Below, in pieces: positions 41,775 through 50,835 of a DNA stretch of 64,000 nt. Numbering within the stretch: the stretch's first letter is position 1; each line of letters starts with the position of its first letter. Under the pieces are notes generated by a model. It saw only the letters and a program-made list of their open reading frames with translations. It had not been told where the DNA came from and ran no database searches. This stretch comes from an uncultured Clostridia bacterium. Its GTDB lineage: Bacteria > Bacillota_A > Clostridia > TANB77 > CAG-508. The position numbers and the translations under genes were made by a program. Where the stretch lies: NCBI GenBank assembly GCA_944393405.1, contig CALYAC010000004.1:67410-131409 (forward strand). The letters run 5' to 3'.

Positions 41775-42356
41775 ATGATAATAAAAAATCCTGAATTTAA
41801 AATATCAGCAGTTAATCCAAAACAATATCCTGATGATGATTTACCTCAAATTGTGCTAGTAGGTAAATCAAATGTAGGTAAGTCATCATTTATAAATAGC
41901 ATGATTAATAGAAAAAAACTAGCTAGAACTAGTAGCGAACCTGGTAAAACAAGACAAATTAATTTTTACAATATGGATAATAAATTTTACTTTGTTGATT
42001 TACCTGGTTATGGTTATAGTAAAATGTCAAAAGCAGAGCAAGTCAAAGTAGGTGGGTTTATAGAAGAATATTTAAAAAAGAGCAAACATATAGCTCTGAT
42101 TATTTTCTTAATTGATATAAGACATTCTCCTACTGAAAATGATAGATTAATGTATCAATATGTTATAAATTCTAATAGTCCATGTATTATTATTGCAAAT
42201 AAAGCTGATAAAATAGCTGTAACTAAAGTAGATTCTTATGTAAAAGATTTACAAAATGAATTAAATCCTTTAAAAGATTTTACGTTTTTGCCTTATTCTT
42301 CAGAAAGAAAAATTTATTCTGAAAAAGTTTGGGAAGAGATTGAGAAATATATATAA
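41775..42356 (+). CDS. engB: Ribosome biogenesis GTPase EngB (YsxC)
   Basis: GTPase for 50S assembly. P-loop IVLVGKSNVGKSSFINSMIN, G2 EPGKTRQINFYN, G3 VDLPGYGYSKMSKAEQVK, G4 IIANKADKIAVTK. I chose ATG 41775 with AGAAAGGAG 8 nt upstream, giving 193 aa, instead of the upstream in-frame ATG that lies within the GT2 gene. Ends before a strong bidirectional terminator. Confidence 0.97.
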   Translation: MIIKNPEFKISAVNPKQYPDDDLPQIVLVGKSNVGKSSFINSMINRKKLARTSSEPGKTRQINFYNMDNKFYFVDLPGYGYSKMSKAEQVKVGGFIEEYLKKSKHIALIIFLIDIRHSPTENDRLMYQYVINSNSPCIIIANKADKIAVTKVDSYVKDLQNELNPLKDFTFLPYSSERKIYSEKVWEEIEKYI

Positions 42357-42360
42357 AAAT

Positions 42361-42394
42361 AAAACAAACTACTATTAAAATAGCAGTTTGTTTT
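42361..42394. terminator. Bidirectional terminator
   Basis: AAAACAAACT-CTATT and ATAG-AGTTTGTTTT form a long stem between engB and the DUF951 gene; T tracts occur on both sides. Confidence 0.88.
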
Positions 42395-42399
42395 ATTTT

Positions 42400-42588
42400 T
42401 TATTTATCTTCATTTTCTACTTTTCTTACTATCATTTTTAAAGCTTTTTGTCTTTCTAACATTATAGTATGACCACATCCTAAACATTTAAGTTTAAAAT
42501 CTACTCCTACCCTTGTTATTTCCCATAATTTACTACCACAAGGGTGCTGTTTTTTAGTTCTTACTATATCTCCTATATTATATTCCAT
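42400..42588 (-). CDS. DUF951 protein
   Basis: 62 aa, small OB-like: MEYNIGDIVRTKKQHPCGSK, WEITRVGVDFKLKCLGCGHT, IMLERQKALKMIVRKV, with Cys in PCGS and CLGC. The ATG at 42588 is 9 nt after AGGAGG; the GTG at 42597 is too close. Typical DUF951 length. Function unknown. Followed by a terminator; 31 bp after gltX. Confidence 0.92.
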   Translation of the reverse strand: MEYNIGDIVRTKKQHPCGSKLWEITRVGVDFKLKCLGCGHTIMLERQKALKMIVRKVENEDK

Positions 42589-42619
42589 TACTTGCACCCT
42601 CCTTTACTAAAATAGTTCT

Positions 42620-44269
42620 TTATTTCATAGCTTTATTTAAACGATTAATAACACTTTCTCTACCTAATACTTGCATTATTTCATACATGTCAGGTGTATT
42701 TTGTCTTCCTGTTAAAGCAACTCTTATAACTGTACTAATATCTCCAACATGTCCTGGCCATTTTTCTGGCTCTTTTTTAAACTCTTTTACTTCTCTTGCA
42801 TATCCTACTTTTTCTGCTAAATCTTTAATATTATTAAACCATGTTTCTTTATCATGATCTATATCAAAATATTCATCAATATATAATTTTAAGATTTTAT
42901 TTATTTCTTCTTTATCTGATATCTTTGCATAATCATATGATATGTCTTCATTTAAAAATTTATTATCATACATATATATAATATTATTCTTTACTTCAGA
43001 CCATTTTGAAATATCTTTTCTAGGCTTTTTATTTCCTCTTTCTATTCCTAATACTTTTAATGAATATTCTTTATCTTTTAGCATTTCTTCTAATTCTTTA
43101 TCATATTCTTTTGCCCAATTTAAGCTATTTTCATACACTTCTTCTGCAGTCATTTTTGATATTACAGTTTTTCCTATGTCTAGTAATTTTACCATATCAA
43201 ATAAAGCTCCACTGACACTCATCTTATTTAAATTAAAATCAAATTCATCCATATCTTTATCTGGATTTGCTCTTCTCCAATTTTCAAATGTAGAATTTGC
43301 TATATTTAATAAGTATTCCTTAACAGCTGTTGGGTGTATTCCTTCTTCTTTATAATAACTTACTGCTGCTTCTGGATCTTTTCTTTTACTTAGTTTACGT
43401 TTATTCCCATTATCATTCTTCATTATTGGGGCTATATGAGCATATTTTGGTGCTTTAAACCCTAATTCATGGAATAATTGTAAATGTAAAGGAACTGAAG
43501 AAAGCCATTCATCACTACGTATTACATGTGTTGTTCTCATTAAATGATCATCTACTGCATGAGCAAAATGATATGTTGGTAATCCATCAGCTTTAATTAT
43601 TACTATGTCTTGATCATTTTCTGGAAAGTCTACATTTCCTTTTATTACATCATGATGTTTAATTTTTCTATCTTCTCTTCCTGGTGATTTAAAACGTATT
43701 ATATATTTTTCTCCATTTTTTATCTTTTCAGCAGCTTCTTCTACTGTTAAGTTTCTACACTTTGCCCACACGCCATAATATCCTGGTCTAATTTTAGCTG
43801 CTTCTTGTTTTTTTCTTATTTCTTCTACTTCTTCTGGTGTACAAAAACAAGGATAAGCTTTACCTTGAGAAAGTAAATATTTTGCATAAGCTTCATATAT
43901 ATCTTTTCTTAATGATTGTTTATATGGTCCGTAATTTCCTATTTCTTCTGTTTCTGATACCATTCCTTCATCTGGAGCCATATCAAAGTCTTTTAATGAG
44001 TTTACTATATCTGTAACACCATTTTCAACTTCTCTTTTTTGATCTGTATCTTCAACTCTTAAGAAGAATACTCCTCCTGTCTTTTTAGTCATTTCTTTTG
44101 CAACCAAAGATTGGTATAATCCTCCTACGTGAACAAAACCTGTAGGACTTGGTGCAAATCTTGACACTACTGCTCCTTCTGGTAAGTTTCTTTCTGGATA
44201 CTTTTCTTCATAATATGAAATTTCCTTTGCATCTGGAAATATTAAATTTGCTAAATCCTTATAATCCAT
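42620..44269 (-). CDS. gltX: Glutamyl-tRNA synthetase
   Basis: Class I enzyme charging tRNA-Glu. RFAPSPTGFVHVGGLYQSLV contains the HIGH equivalent (HVGG), and NKRKLSKRKDPEAAVSYYKE the KMSKS equivalent. 549 aa, longer than typical bacterial GltX (about 480-500). It may also make Glu-tRNA-Gln if no GlnRS exists. AGGGAAGA lies just before the ATG. Confidence 0.96.
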   Translation of the reverse strand: MDYKDLANLIFPDAKEISYYEEKYPERNLPEGAVVSRFAPSPTGFVHVGGLYQSLVAKEMTKKTGGVFFLRVEDTDQKREVENGVTDIVNSLKDFDMAPDEGMVSETEEIGNYGPYKQSLRKDIYEAYAKYLLSQGKAYPCFCTPEEVEEIRKKQEAAKIRPGYYGVWAKCRNLTVEEAAEKIKNGEKYIIRFKSPGREDRKIKHHDVIKGNVDFPENDQDIVIIKADGLPTYHFAHAVDDHLMRTTHVIRSDEWLSSVPLHLQLFHELGFKAPKYAHIAPIMKNDNGNKRKLSKRKDPEAAVSYYKEEGIHPTAVKEYLLNIANSTFENWRRANPDKDMDEFDFNLNKMSVSGALFDMVKLLDIGKTVISKMTAEEVYENSLNWAKEYDKELEEMLKDKEYSLKVLGIERGNKKPRKDISKWSEVKNNIIYMYDNKFLNEDISYDYAKISDKEEINKILKLYIDEYFDIDHDKETWFNNIKDLAEKVGYAREVKEFKKEPEKWPGHVGDISTVIRVALTGRQNTPDMYEIMQVLGRESVINRLNKAMK

Positions 44270-44370
44270 ATTCTTCCCTCTCTTTATCTAAAAAATCTTT
44301 GTATATTATACTCTATTTTTTAATAATTTACAATAACAAGTATGTAAAAGCCTGTAAAAAAGCAAATTAA

Positions 44371-44400
44371 TAACACCAAGGCTTTATCTCCTTGGTGTTA
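44371..44400 (-). terminator. Terminator after RNase J gene
   Basis: TAACACCAAGG (44371-44381) pairs with CCTTGGTGTTA (44390-44400); a T-rich stretch follows on the minus strand. Confidence 0.8.
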
Positions 44401-44410
44401 CTGCATTTTA

Positions 44411-46321
44411 TTAAACTTCCATTATAATAGGTAAAATCATTGGGTTACGTTTTGTTCTTTGGAATATATAATCTCTTAAATCATCTTTTAATGTTGATTT
44501 TATTGTTGCCCAATCTCTTATTCCATCTTCTTCAAAGCCTCTTACTTCTTCATTAATAACTTTCTTTACATCATCCATTAATGTTTCAGATTCTCTTACA
44601 TAAACAAACCCTCTTGATACTACATCTGGTCCTGAAACTATTTCACCTGTGTTTCCATCCATTGTCATTACAATAACTATTAAACCATCTTGTGATAAAT
44701 GTTGTCTATCACGAAGAACTATATTTCCAACATCTCCTACTCCAAGACCGTCTACTAATATTTTACCACAAGGAACTGATGTTGTTATCTTTGCTTCTTT
44801 TCTATTTAATTCAAGTGTTTTTCCATTTTCAAGTATAAAAATGTTTTCAGGTGGTATTCCCATCTTCTTACCAGTTTCAGCATGAGCTCTTAGTTGTCTA
44901 TATTCTCCATGAACTGGTATAAAATATTTTGGTCTTGCTAAAGATAAAATTAATTTTTGTTCTTCTTGGCAAGCATGTCCTGAAACATGTACATCTTCTA
45001 ATGCACTATAAATAACTTCTGCTCCAATTTGCATAAGCTCATTTATAACATTAGAAACCAATTTTTCATTTCCTGGTATTGGAGTTGCAGAAATTATAAC
45101 CATATCATTTGGAGTTATAACAACTTTTTTATGTTCTCCTGCAGCCATTCTAGTCAATGCTGACATAGTTTCTCCTTGACTTCCTGTAGTTATAATTACT
45201 AATTGATCATCTGTATAATTTTTTATCATATCAATATCTATAAACATATTTTCAGGTGCGTCAATATATCCAATTTCTCTTGCTGTTTCTATCATATTAA
45301 TCATACTTCTACCACAAACTGCAATCTTTCTTCCGTATTTCTTTGCTGAATTAACAATTTGTTGAACTCTGTGTACATTTGAAGCAAATGTTGCTACCAC
45401 TATTCTTTTTCTATTATTTTGAAATAATCTATCAAATACATCTCCAACTGTACTTTCTGACATAGTATATCCTTTTCTTTCAGAGTTAGTACTATCTGAC
45501 ATTAATGCAAGTATCCCCTTATTTCCAAGTTCAGCAATTCTACCAAAATCCATTACTTGATCATCAATAGGTGTATAGTCTACTTTAAAGTCACCTGTAT
45601 GAAGAATTGTTCCAACTGGTGTATGAATTCCAAGCATTACAGAATCTGGTATACTGTGACTACTTCTTATAAACTCTACTTTAATATTTCCAAAATTAAT
45701 TGTTTGACCTTGTTCTACAGTTACTAATTTTGTAGATGAAAGTAATTTATGTTCTTCTAGTTTATTTTTTATTAATCCTATTGTTAATTTAGTAGCATAA
45801 ATAGGCATGTTTACTTGTTTTAATACATAAGGTATTGCACCAATATGATCTTCATGACCATGTGTTACTACTAAACCTTTTATTTTTTCTTTGTTTTTTT
45901 CTAGGTATGTTACATCTGGAATAACTAAATCTACACCTAGCATGTCATCTTCTGGAAATTCTAGTCCACAGTCTACTAATACAATTTCATTACCATATTC
46001 AAAAACTGTAATATTTTTTCCTATTTCATCTAATCCACCAAGTGGAATAATTTTTAAATTATCTTTTTTAAATTCAAATTTTGGTGTACTTTTCTTTTTA
46101 TTTTCACTTTCTTTTTTTACAATTTTTTTATTATTATTTAAATTCTCTGTTTTCTCCTTTTTTTCAGGTTTTCTTTTAGTATTCTCCTTTTTAGTGTTAT
46201 TTTGAGTATTATTTCTTTGAGTATTATTTTTTACACTTTTTCTTCTATTTGTTCTTACTGCTTTTTCTGTTTTATCTGTTTTCTTTAAAGCAGTTTCTTC
46301 TACTGTTTGGTTGTTTTCCAT
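44411..46321 (-). CDS. rnj: Ribonuclease J
   Basis: 5'-3' exo/endoribonuclease of the beta-CASP family. Low-complexity basic N-terminal extension (about 1-80, rich in Asn, Lys, Thr), then IIPLGGLDEIGKNITVFEYG, zinc motif VVTHGHEDHIGAIPYVLKQV, ILHTGDFKVDYTPIDDQVMD, SDSTNSERKGYT, the beta-CASP region and PVHGEYRQLRAHAETGKKM. ATG 46321 follows GGAG and starts MENNQTVEE; the reading frame from 46387 lacks a site. 636 aa. Confidence 0.95.
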   Translation of the reverse strand: MENNQTVEETALKKTDKTEKAVRTNRRKSVKNNTQRNNTQNNTKKENTKRKPEKKEKTENLNNNKKIVKKESENKKKSTPKFEFKKDNLKIIPLGGLDEIGKNITVFEYGNEIVLVDCGLEFPEDDMLGVDLVIPDVTYLEKNKEKIKGLVVTHGHEDHIGAIPYVLKQVNMPIYATKLTIGLIKNKLEEHKLLSSTKLVTVEQGQTINFGNIKVEFIRSSHSIPDSVMLGIHTPVGTILHTGDFKVDYTPIDDQVMDFGRIAELGNKGILALMSDSTNSERKGYTMSESTVGDVFDRLFQNNRKRIVVATFASNVHRVQQIVNSAKKYGRKIAVCGRSMINMIETAREIGYIDAPENMFIDIDMIKNYTDDQLVIITTGSQGETMSALTRMAAGEHKKVVITPNDMVIISATPIPGNEKLVSNVINELMQIGAEVIYSALEDVHVSGHACQEEQKLILSLARPKYFIPVHGEYRQLRAHAETGKKMGIPPENIFILENGKTLELNRKEAKITTSVPCGKILVDGLGVGDVGNIVLRDRQHLSQDGLIVIVMTMDGNTGEIVSGPDVVSRGFVYVRESETLMDDVKKVINEEVRGFEEDGIRDWATIKSTLKDDLRDYIFQRTKRNPMILPIIMEV

Positions 46322-46390
46322 TAAATTATATCTCTCCTTTTCTATTATATTATTTATAAATTTACATATTATATACAAAATATACAAAAT

Positions 46391-46423
46391 AAAAAGTAGT
46401 TTATAATATTATAAACTACTGCC
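46391..46423 (-). terminator. Terminator upstream of RNase J
   Basis: AGTAGTTTAT (46395-46404) pairs with ATAAACTACT (46411-46420); the minus strand then has CTTTTTATTTTG. It must end a transcript from the 46424-46738 gap. Confidence 0.7.
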
Positions 46424-46738
46424 CAAAACAAAATAATATGACTGCACACTAGAACTAGAGATACTTATTTATTAAAGTTAAATCTCTATTCTTTATTCCT
46501 TTTATATAACTTAAATATATAACATGTTTAATTTTAATTTCCGCACCATAAACATATCTATATATTATTTTTTCATCAAATTCATTTTATCCGTTCAATA
46601 ATTCACAATATTATATTTTATTAATTCTCTATCTTATAAATACTATATAAATCTCTTCTTTACCTTACTTTTTGGTAACAACTGTAAATTATTATACTAT
46701 TTTTTATAGTTTTTGTCAAATTTGACTTCTAGTCTTAT
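46424..46738 (-). other. AT-rich gap with a startless ORF remnant
   Basis: On the minus strand, 46455-46586 is an open frame of 43 codons ending in TAG, with no ATG/GTG/TTG; it includes FDEKIIYRYVYGAEIKIK and GIKNRDLTLINKYL. It ends 30 bp before the terminator at 46391-46423, as a gene end would. It may be a decayed gene or an untranslated RNA. I see nothing else in the gap. Confidence 0.25.
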
Positions 46739-46767
46739 TTGAATTATGTAAATCTATATGTTATAAT
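46739..46767 (+). promoter_or_regulatory. Promoter of the 46872 gene
   Basis: TTGAAT (46739-46744), 17-bp spacer, TATAAT (46762-46767). The leader of about 100 nt contains AAAGCGTAAGCTTT and CTAAAATTTATATTTTAG, the second just before the GGGGGA ribosome site. Confidence 0.75.
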
Positions 46768-46871
46768 TTACTTGTAAAGCGTAAGCTTTCATTAAATTGA
46801 ATAGGGTTAAAATTCGGTAAGGAAGATTTTGATGTTAGCTCTCTAAAATTTATATTTTAGGGGGAATTAAA

Positions 46872-47177
46872 ATGGAAGATTATATATTTAGTAGATTAGA
46901 AGTAATAAGAAGTTTTTTTCAAGATAACATCAAAGCATTAGAGAACAAAAAAGTAACTAAATTGGATAAGGACATTGCAAGAAATCTTATAAATGAAAAA
47001 GTTTTCTGGTTAATTAAAGATTTCGCATACATTAAATTATTTAGCAAAAAAGATAAGATTTTAAGCTTTCAACATGAAATACGAAGCATCCAAAACATGC
47101 TTTTTACATATTTGATAAATCATCCAAATGATGTAGCTATCGCAGCATCATATAAACGTTTATTAGTTATTTTATAA
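46872..47177 (+). CDS. Orphan helical protein with structured leader
   Basis: 101 aa, predicted all-helical, basic: MEDYIFSRLEVIRSFFQDN, KKVTKLDKDIARNLINEKVF, HEIRSIQNMLFTYLINHPND. No family recognised. Preceded by GGGGGA and a leader of about 100 nt that could fold around the ribosome site; followed by a double hairpin. AT-rich, no CGG. Possibly another single-gene unit, but its codon use is closer to native. Confidence 0.65.
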   Translation: MEDYIFSRLEVIRSFFQDNIKALENKKVTKLDKDIARNLINEKVFWLIKDFAYIKLFSKKDKILSFQHEIRSIQNMLFTYLINHPNDVAIAASYKRLLVIL

Positions 47178-47180
47178 AAA

Positions 47181-47272
47181 AATCCTCTAACCAAACCGAG
47201 TTTTATATCTCGGGTAAGGTTAGAGTTAACAAAAACCTGAGAGCACATCAAAGTTCTTCTCGAATTTTGATG
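47181..47272 (+). terminator. Double hairpin after the 46872 gene
   Basis: Outer stem CTCTAACC (47185-47192)/GGTTAGAG (47218-47225) with inner ACCGAG/CTCGGGT, then a second stem CATCAAA (47246-47252)/TTTTGATG (47265-47272). The first lacks a T run; the second ends CCCCTTAT. Weak terminator or 3' RNA structure. Confidence 0.6.
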
Positions 47273-47319
47273 CCCCTTATTCATATATTATCAAATTTAT
47301 CTATATGTGTCAAACATAT

Positions 47320-48201
47320 TTATAATATAGCACCTATTATTCCTGCATCATTTTTTAGAGTTGCTAAAACTATTTTAGGAATACTATCTTTATTAAATAC
47401 ATATCTTCTTTTATCCATTTCTTGAACTAATCTGTCATAAAATATTTCTTTAAAGAATACAAAACTTCCCCCTAGGCAAATAGCTTGTGGTTCAAATATA
47501 TCAATTATATTTGATAAACCAACGATCATATTTTCTATATATTCATTTATTATGTCTTTAATTTTTTTATTATTTTTTTCATTTTCAATTATTCTTAATA
47601 ACTCTTCTGAAGAGCAATTATCAATTTCTAACACTTCTTTTACTTTTTCTTTAAATCTTTTTATAGAGCAATATGTTTCAAAGCAACCATCTTTACCACA
47701 ATTACAATGTATGCCTCCCCTTTTTATAATCATATGTCCTAATTCAAATCCAGTATTTCTATTTGCTATCAATAGTCTTTTATTAAGAAAAACTGCTGAA
47801 CCAATTCCTGTTCCCAAACATAAAAACACTGAATCAGAATACTCTCTAAGTGCTCCATATTCATTCTCTGCAAGTGCTGCTGCTTTTGAATCATTTTTTA
47901 TTTTTATTGGAATATTTTTATATTTATCAAATAAATAATTTAAATCTAATTTATCTAATCCCAAATTTACTAAATTTGTTATTACATTTTCTTTGATATT
48001 ACCAGGTGTCACTATTCCTATTATTTGTATATCATTTTCATTTATTAATTTATCTATATGTTTTTCTAAATATTGTATTACTTTTCTTTCAACATCTTCT
48101 TCATATGTAATATCTTTTTCAATTTTATTGACTATTTTATTTTCGTTATCTAATAATCCTATTCCTATGTGACTTCCACCAATATCAATTCCAATTTTCA
48201 T
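47320..48201 (-). CDS. ROK family sugar kinase (glucokinase-like)
   Basis: Phosphorylates a hexose. KIGIDIGGSHIGIGLLDNEN (ATP site), VTPGNIKENVITNLVNLGLD, NDSKAAALAENEYGALRE, CLGTGIGSAVFLNKRLLIAN and the ROK zinc motif GGIHCNCGKDGCFETYCSIK. I chose ATG 48201 because GGAGGAATAAT is directly upstream. 293 aa. Sugar specificity (glucose, N-acetylmannosamine or other) not readable. No DNA-binding part, so an enzyme rather than a ROK repressor. Confidence 0.93.
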   Translation of the reverse strand: MKIGIDIGGSHIGIGLLDNENKIVNKIEKDITYEEDVERKVIQYLEKHIDKLINENDIQIIGIVTPGNIKENVITNLVNLGLDKLDLNYLFDKYKNIPIKIKNDSKAAALAENEYGALREYSDSVFLCLGTGIGSAVFLNKRLLIANRNTGFELGHMIIKRGGIHCNCGKDGCFETYCSIKRFKEKVKEVLEIDNCSSEELLRIIENEKNNKKIKDIINEYIENMIVGLSNIIDIFEPQAICLGGSFVFFKEIFYDRLVQEMDKRRYVFNKDSIPKIVLATLKNDAGIIGAIL

Positions 48202-48288
48202 ATTATTCCTCCACATAAAAAACTATTCAACCCGATTATATCACAATAATCTAAGTTTGAATAGTTTTATATAATTTATTATTTAATT

Positions 48289-49116
48289 CTATAAATAAAA
48301 TATTGTAAAATTTGTTATAATTAAGGCCATTAAATTTGCAAAGCCCATATAAAATCCTATTGGGATTTTTGAACTCTCATTTTTTATTCCTTTAACATAT
48401 TTACTATTCTTTTTTCTATTTAAAATACCATGTATTATAAGTTGTAGAGCAATAGCAATAAGTGTAATCATAACAGTATAAATATATACAGCCTCATATG
48501 TATAAAGAATCATAAATATTGATAACATTAGTATATCTATTGTATAACTATCTTTTCCTTTTCTTTTTAAATATATGATACTGAAAAATACCAAAAAACA
48601 TGCTAATAATAAATATATAACATATCTATACATACTAATATCTATAGGTCTTTCTGTTATATACAAATAAATTAAATATAGTGTGACTACAGCAAATCCA
48701 ACAACAAGAGCTGATTTATTAATATTTATATTTTGTTTATCTATACCTGAAATAATTAATATTAATGTAATATATATTAAACCTATAATAAAATATATTA
48801 ATATAGACTGTGTGATATTAAAAATACTAAATTTAATTGAAGCTGCAAATAAAACGAATATTACACCTGTTAATATCTCTACTAAAAAATTTGTTAATCC
48901 AATTTTCTCTTTACAATATCTACATTTTCCTCTTAAAAAAATATAGCTAAAAATCGGTATTAAATCAAAAAATCCTAATTTATGTTCACATTTTGGACAA
49001 TAAGAACGTTTATTAGTTATATTTTGTTTTAGTGGTATTCTATATACTGCTAAAGCAATAAAACTACCACATAATGCTCCTATAAAAAATATCAGTATAT
49101 ATATTAAATAATCCAT
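48289..49116 (-). CDS. Type IV prepilin peptidase (A24)
   Basis: Membrane aspartic protease that cleaves and N-methylates prepilins. N-terminal cytoplasmic loop with paired CxxC (YCPKCEHKLGFFDLI; GKCRYCKEKIG), catalytic Asp in LIISGIDKQNI and the second in SYTIDILMLSIF, in an 8-helix frame. 275 aa. Last gene of the pilus operon, 86 bp after the pilin gene. Confidence 0.9.
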   Translation of the reverse strand: MDYLIYILIFFIGALCGSFIALAVYRIPLKQNITNKRSYCPKCEHKLGFFDLIPIFSYIFLRGKCRYCKEKIGLTNFLVEILTGVIFVLFAASIKFSIFNITQSILIYFIIGLIYITLILIISGIDKQNININKSALVVGFAVVTLYLIYLYITERPIDISMYRYVIYLLLACFLVFFSIIYLKRKGKDSYTIDILMLSIFMILYTYEAVYIYTVMITLIAIALQLIIHGILNRKKNSKYVKGIKNESSKIPIGFYMGFANLMALIITNFTIFYL

Positions 49117-49202
49117 TATTACTCCTTACTTTAAAATAAAGGATATACTTTAAATTTAAAATTAATATAAGTATATCCTCTTTTATTTAAAATAATTTTA
49201 AA

Positions 49203-49520
49203 TTATTGTATATTTTCTACTACTTCGTTTACTTCATTTAGTACGTTTTCTTGATTTTGCTCTAATGTATTAGTTGTCTCTGTTACAACATTTTGTTGAT
49301 TTGAAATACTTTGCTCTATTTGTTGTAATCTTACTTCTGTTTCGTTCATAAATTCATCAAGCTTATATTCTGTATTTGCTGCATATCCTTCTTCGTTTGA
49401 AGAAGTTCCCCATCCGTTATTTCCAAAAGCAAATGATATTGCTACTGTTACTACAACTATCAATACAACTATTACTACTACTAATGCAACTAATGTAATA
49501 CCTTTTTGATTTTTTTGCAT
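49203..49520 (-). CDS. Type IV pilin-like protein
   Basis: 105 aa. Basic leader MQKNQKG followed by ITLVALVVVIVVLIVVVTV, the class III signal and pilin spine; the usual Glu5 is replaced by Ala. The C-terminal part is small, acidic and coiled (EVRLQQIEQSISNQQN; TNTLEQNQENVLNEVNEVV). GGAGG precedes the ATG. Prepilin peptidase lies next to it. Confidence 0.85.
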   Translation of the reverse strand: MQKNQKGITLVALVVVIVVLIVVVTVAISFAFGNNGWGTSSNEEGYAANTEYKLDEFMNETEVRLQQIEQSISNQQNVVTETTNTLEQNQENVLNEVNEVVENIQ

Positions 49521-49588
49521 TTTACTTCCTCCTTATTTAAATTTTATATATATTTATCTAAATAAATATATTCATATATGATTATTTG

Positions 49589-50164
49589 TTATTTAATCCC
49601 TTTATCTTCAAAAAATGTTCCTGTTGAATCACTCTTATTATTTGTACTGCTCGAATTTTTATTAGTATTGTTACTATTATTATTATTTGTAGAAGCACTA
49701 CTTTGATTTTTGTTTGAATTACTTATATTTGTTGATGTACTTCCGCTAAAGAAATTATTATTACTACTATTACTACTATTATTAGCACTATTGTTTGCTA
49801 CTAAATTATTATTATTAGATATAGTATTTGATACAGAATTGTTTGTTCCTGTAGTAACTGTTCCTTCAATTGATGTTTGTTCTTCAAGTGCAAATGGATC
49901 AGCCTTACCTTCTTTATAATTTGCTCTTTGTTTATAAATATTCAAATCTGAGTCTGTAACTTCATATGTTACTTCTGTTTTTGCCGCATCTGCTGCTAAC
50001 TCATTTATTTCATTTTTAACTTCATCCGGTGTTTCGTATGCTTCTTTTGTTGGAATAGTAACTCCTATTGGAATATAGTCATAAAATACTATTCCAAATA
50101 TTAATAGTATTGCTATACTTAAGAGTACTAATATACAAACTTCTTTTAATATTGATTTTGGCAT
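49589..50164 (-). CDS. Anchored low-complexity pilus-operon protein
   Basis: 191 aa. N-terminal membrane helix (KEVCILVLLSIAILLIFGIV), a folded segment of about 80 residues (IPTKEAYETPDEVKNEINEL...), then a Ser/Asn-rich tail of about 100 residues (NNNFFSGSTSTNISNSN). I chose ATG 50164 with GGAGG upstream, not the longer frame from 50197. Between PilO and pilin genes; could be a PilP-like or minor-pilus protein, but no PilP domain is recognisable. Confidence 0.65.
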   Translation of the reverse strand: MPKSILKEVCILVLLSIAILLIFGIVFYDYIPIGVTIPTKEAYETPDEVKNEINELAADAAKTEVTYEVTDSDLNIYKQRANYKEGKADPFALEEQTSIEGTVTTGTNNSVSNTISNNNNLVANNSANNSSNSSNNNFFSGSTSTNISNSNKNQSSASTNNNNSNNTNKNSSSTNNKSDSTGTFFEDKGIK

Positions 50165-50208
50165 ATTAACCTCCATATTTTTTAATTTTCTACACAATTA
50201 TTAATCAT

Positions 50209-50835
50209 TTATTGAACATTTTCACCTTGATTTTGATTAGCTGTTTGATCAGTTTCATCAAATTCTACTCTTATTCCTGTTACTTTAAATGTTGCTTCTA
50301 GATTTTCTGCATTTGGTTTCATTTTAAAATTTTCTATTTTAAAATTCAAATCGCTATCTTCTTCTATTGAAGATATAAAATCTAAAATTCCTACATACTT
50401 TCCAGTAACTACAAATTCCAAGTCTTTAACATTAGATTCTCCATTATCAGTAGACATTATATAAAATTTTAGTTTAACTCCTTCTTCTCTAGCATGTCCA
50501 CCGATTTTTAAATATAAATATTCAGAACTATATACTTCTTCTTTAGTAGCATTTGATAAGTCTGTCTCAGAACTTATATTGGCTACATCATAATATGATT
50601 CTTTATTTTGTAATAAATTGTTTACACTTGTTGATACTTCTTCTTTTTTATTTTGTAAATCAGTTGCAACTTTTCTGTTTGCTTCATCTTTTTTAGTATT
50701 TAGCTCATCACTTAGCTTAGCAATTTGGCTTGTTCCTAATATCTTAAATGAACCTATAGAAATTCCTTGAAAGATTGTGAAGTATGCCAAAATAATTAAT
50801 AATATAACTAATATTGTTATTAATATTTTTCTCAT
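50209..50835 (-). CDS. PilO-like type IV pilus assembly protein
   Basis: 208 aa. A membrane helix at about 4-20 (ILITILVILLIILAYFTIFQ), a coiled coil (AKLSDELNTKKDEANRKVAT), and a ferredoxin-like C-terminal domain (KFYIMSTDNGESNVKDLEFV; VGILDFISSIEEDSDLNFKI). Position after the PilM-PilN gene, with 4 bp overlap, supports PilO. Forms the PilN-PilO inner-membrane complex. Confidence 0.8.
   Translation of the reverse strand: MRKILITILVILLIILAYFTIFQGISIGSFKILGTSQIAKLSDELNTKKDEANRKVATDLQNKKEEVSTSVNNLLQNKESYYDVANISSETDLSNATKEEVYSSEYLYLKIGGHAREEGVKLKFYIMSTDNGESNVKDLEFVVTGKYVGILDFISSIEEDSDLNFKIENFKMKPNAENLEATFKVTGIRVEFDETDQTANQNQGENVQ

Noticed and set aside
46455..46586. Gene on the minus strand before RNase J
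   Set aside because: No start codon and stops in other frames; reported only as a possible remnant.
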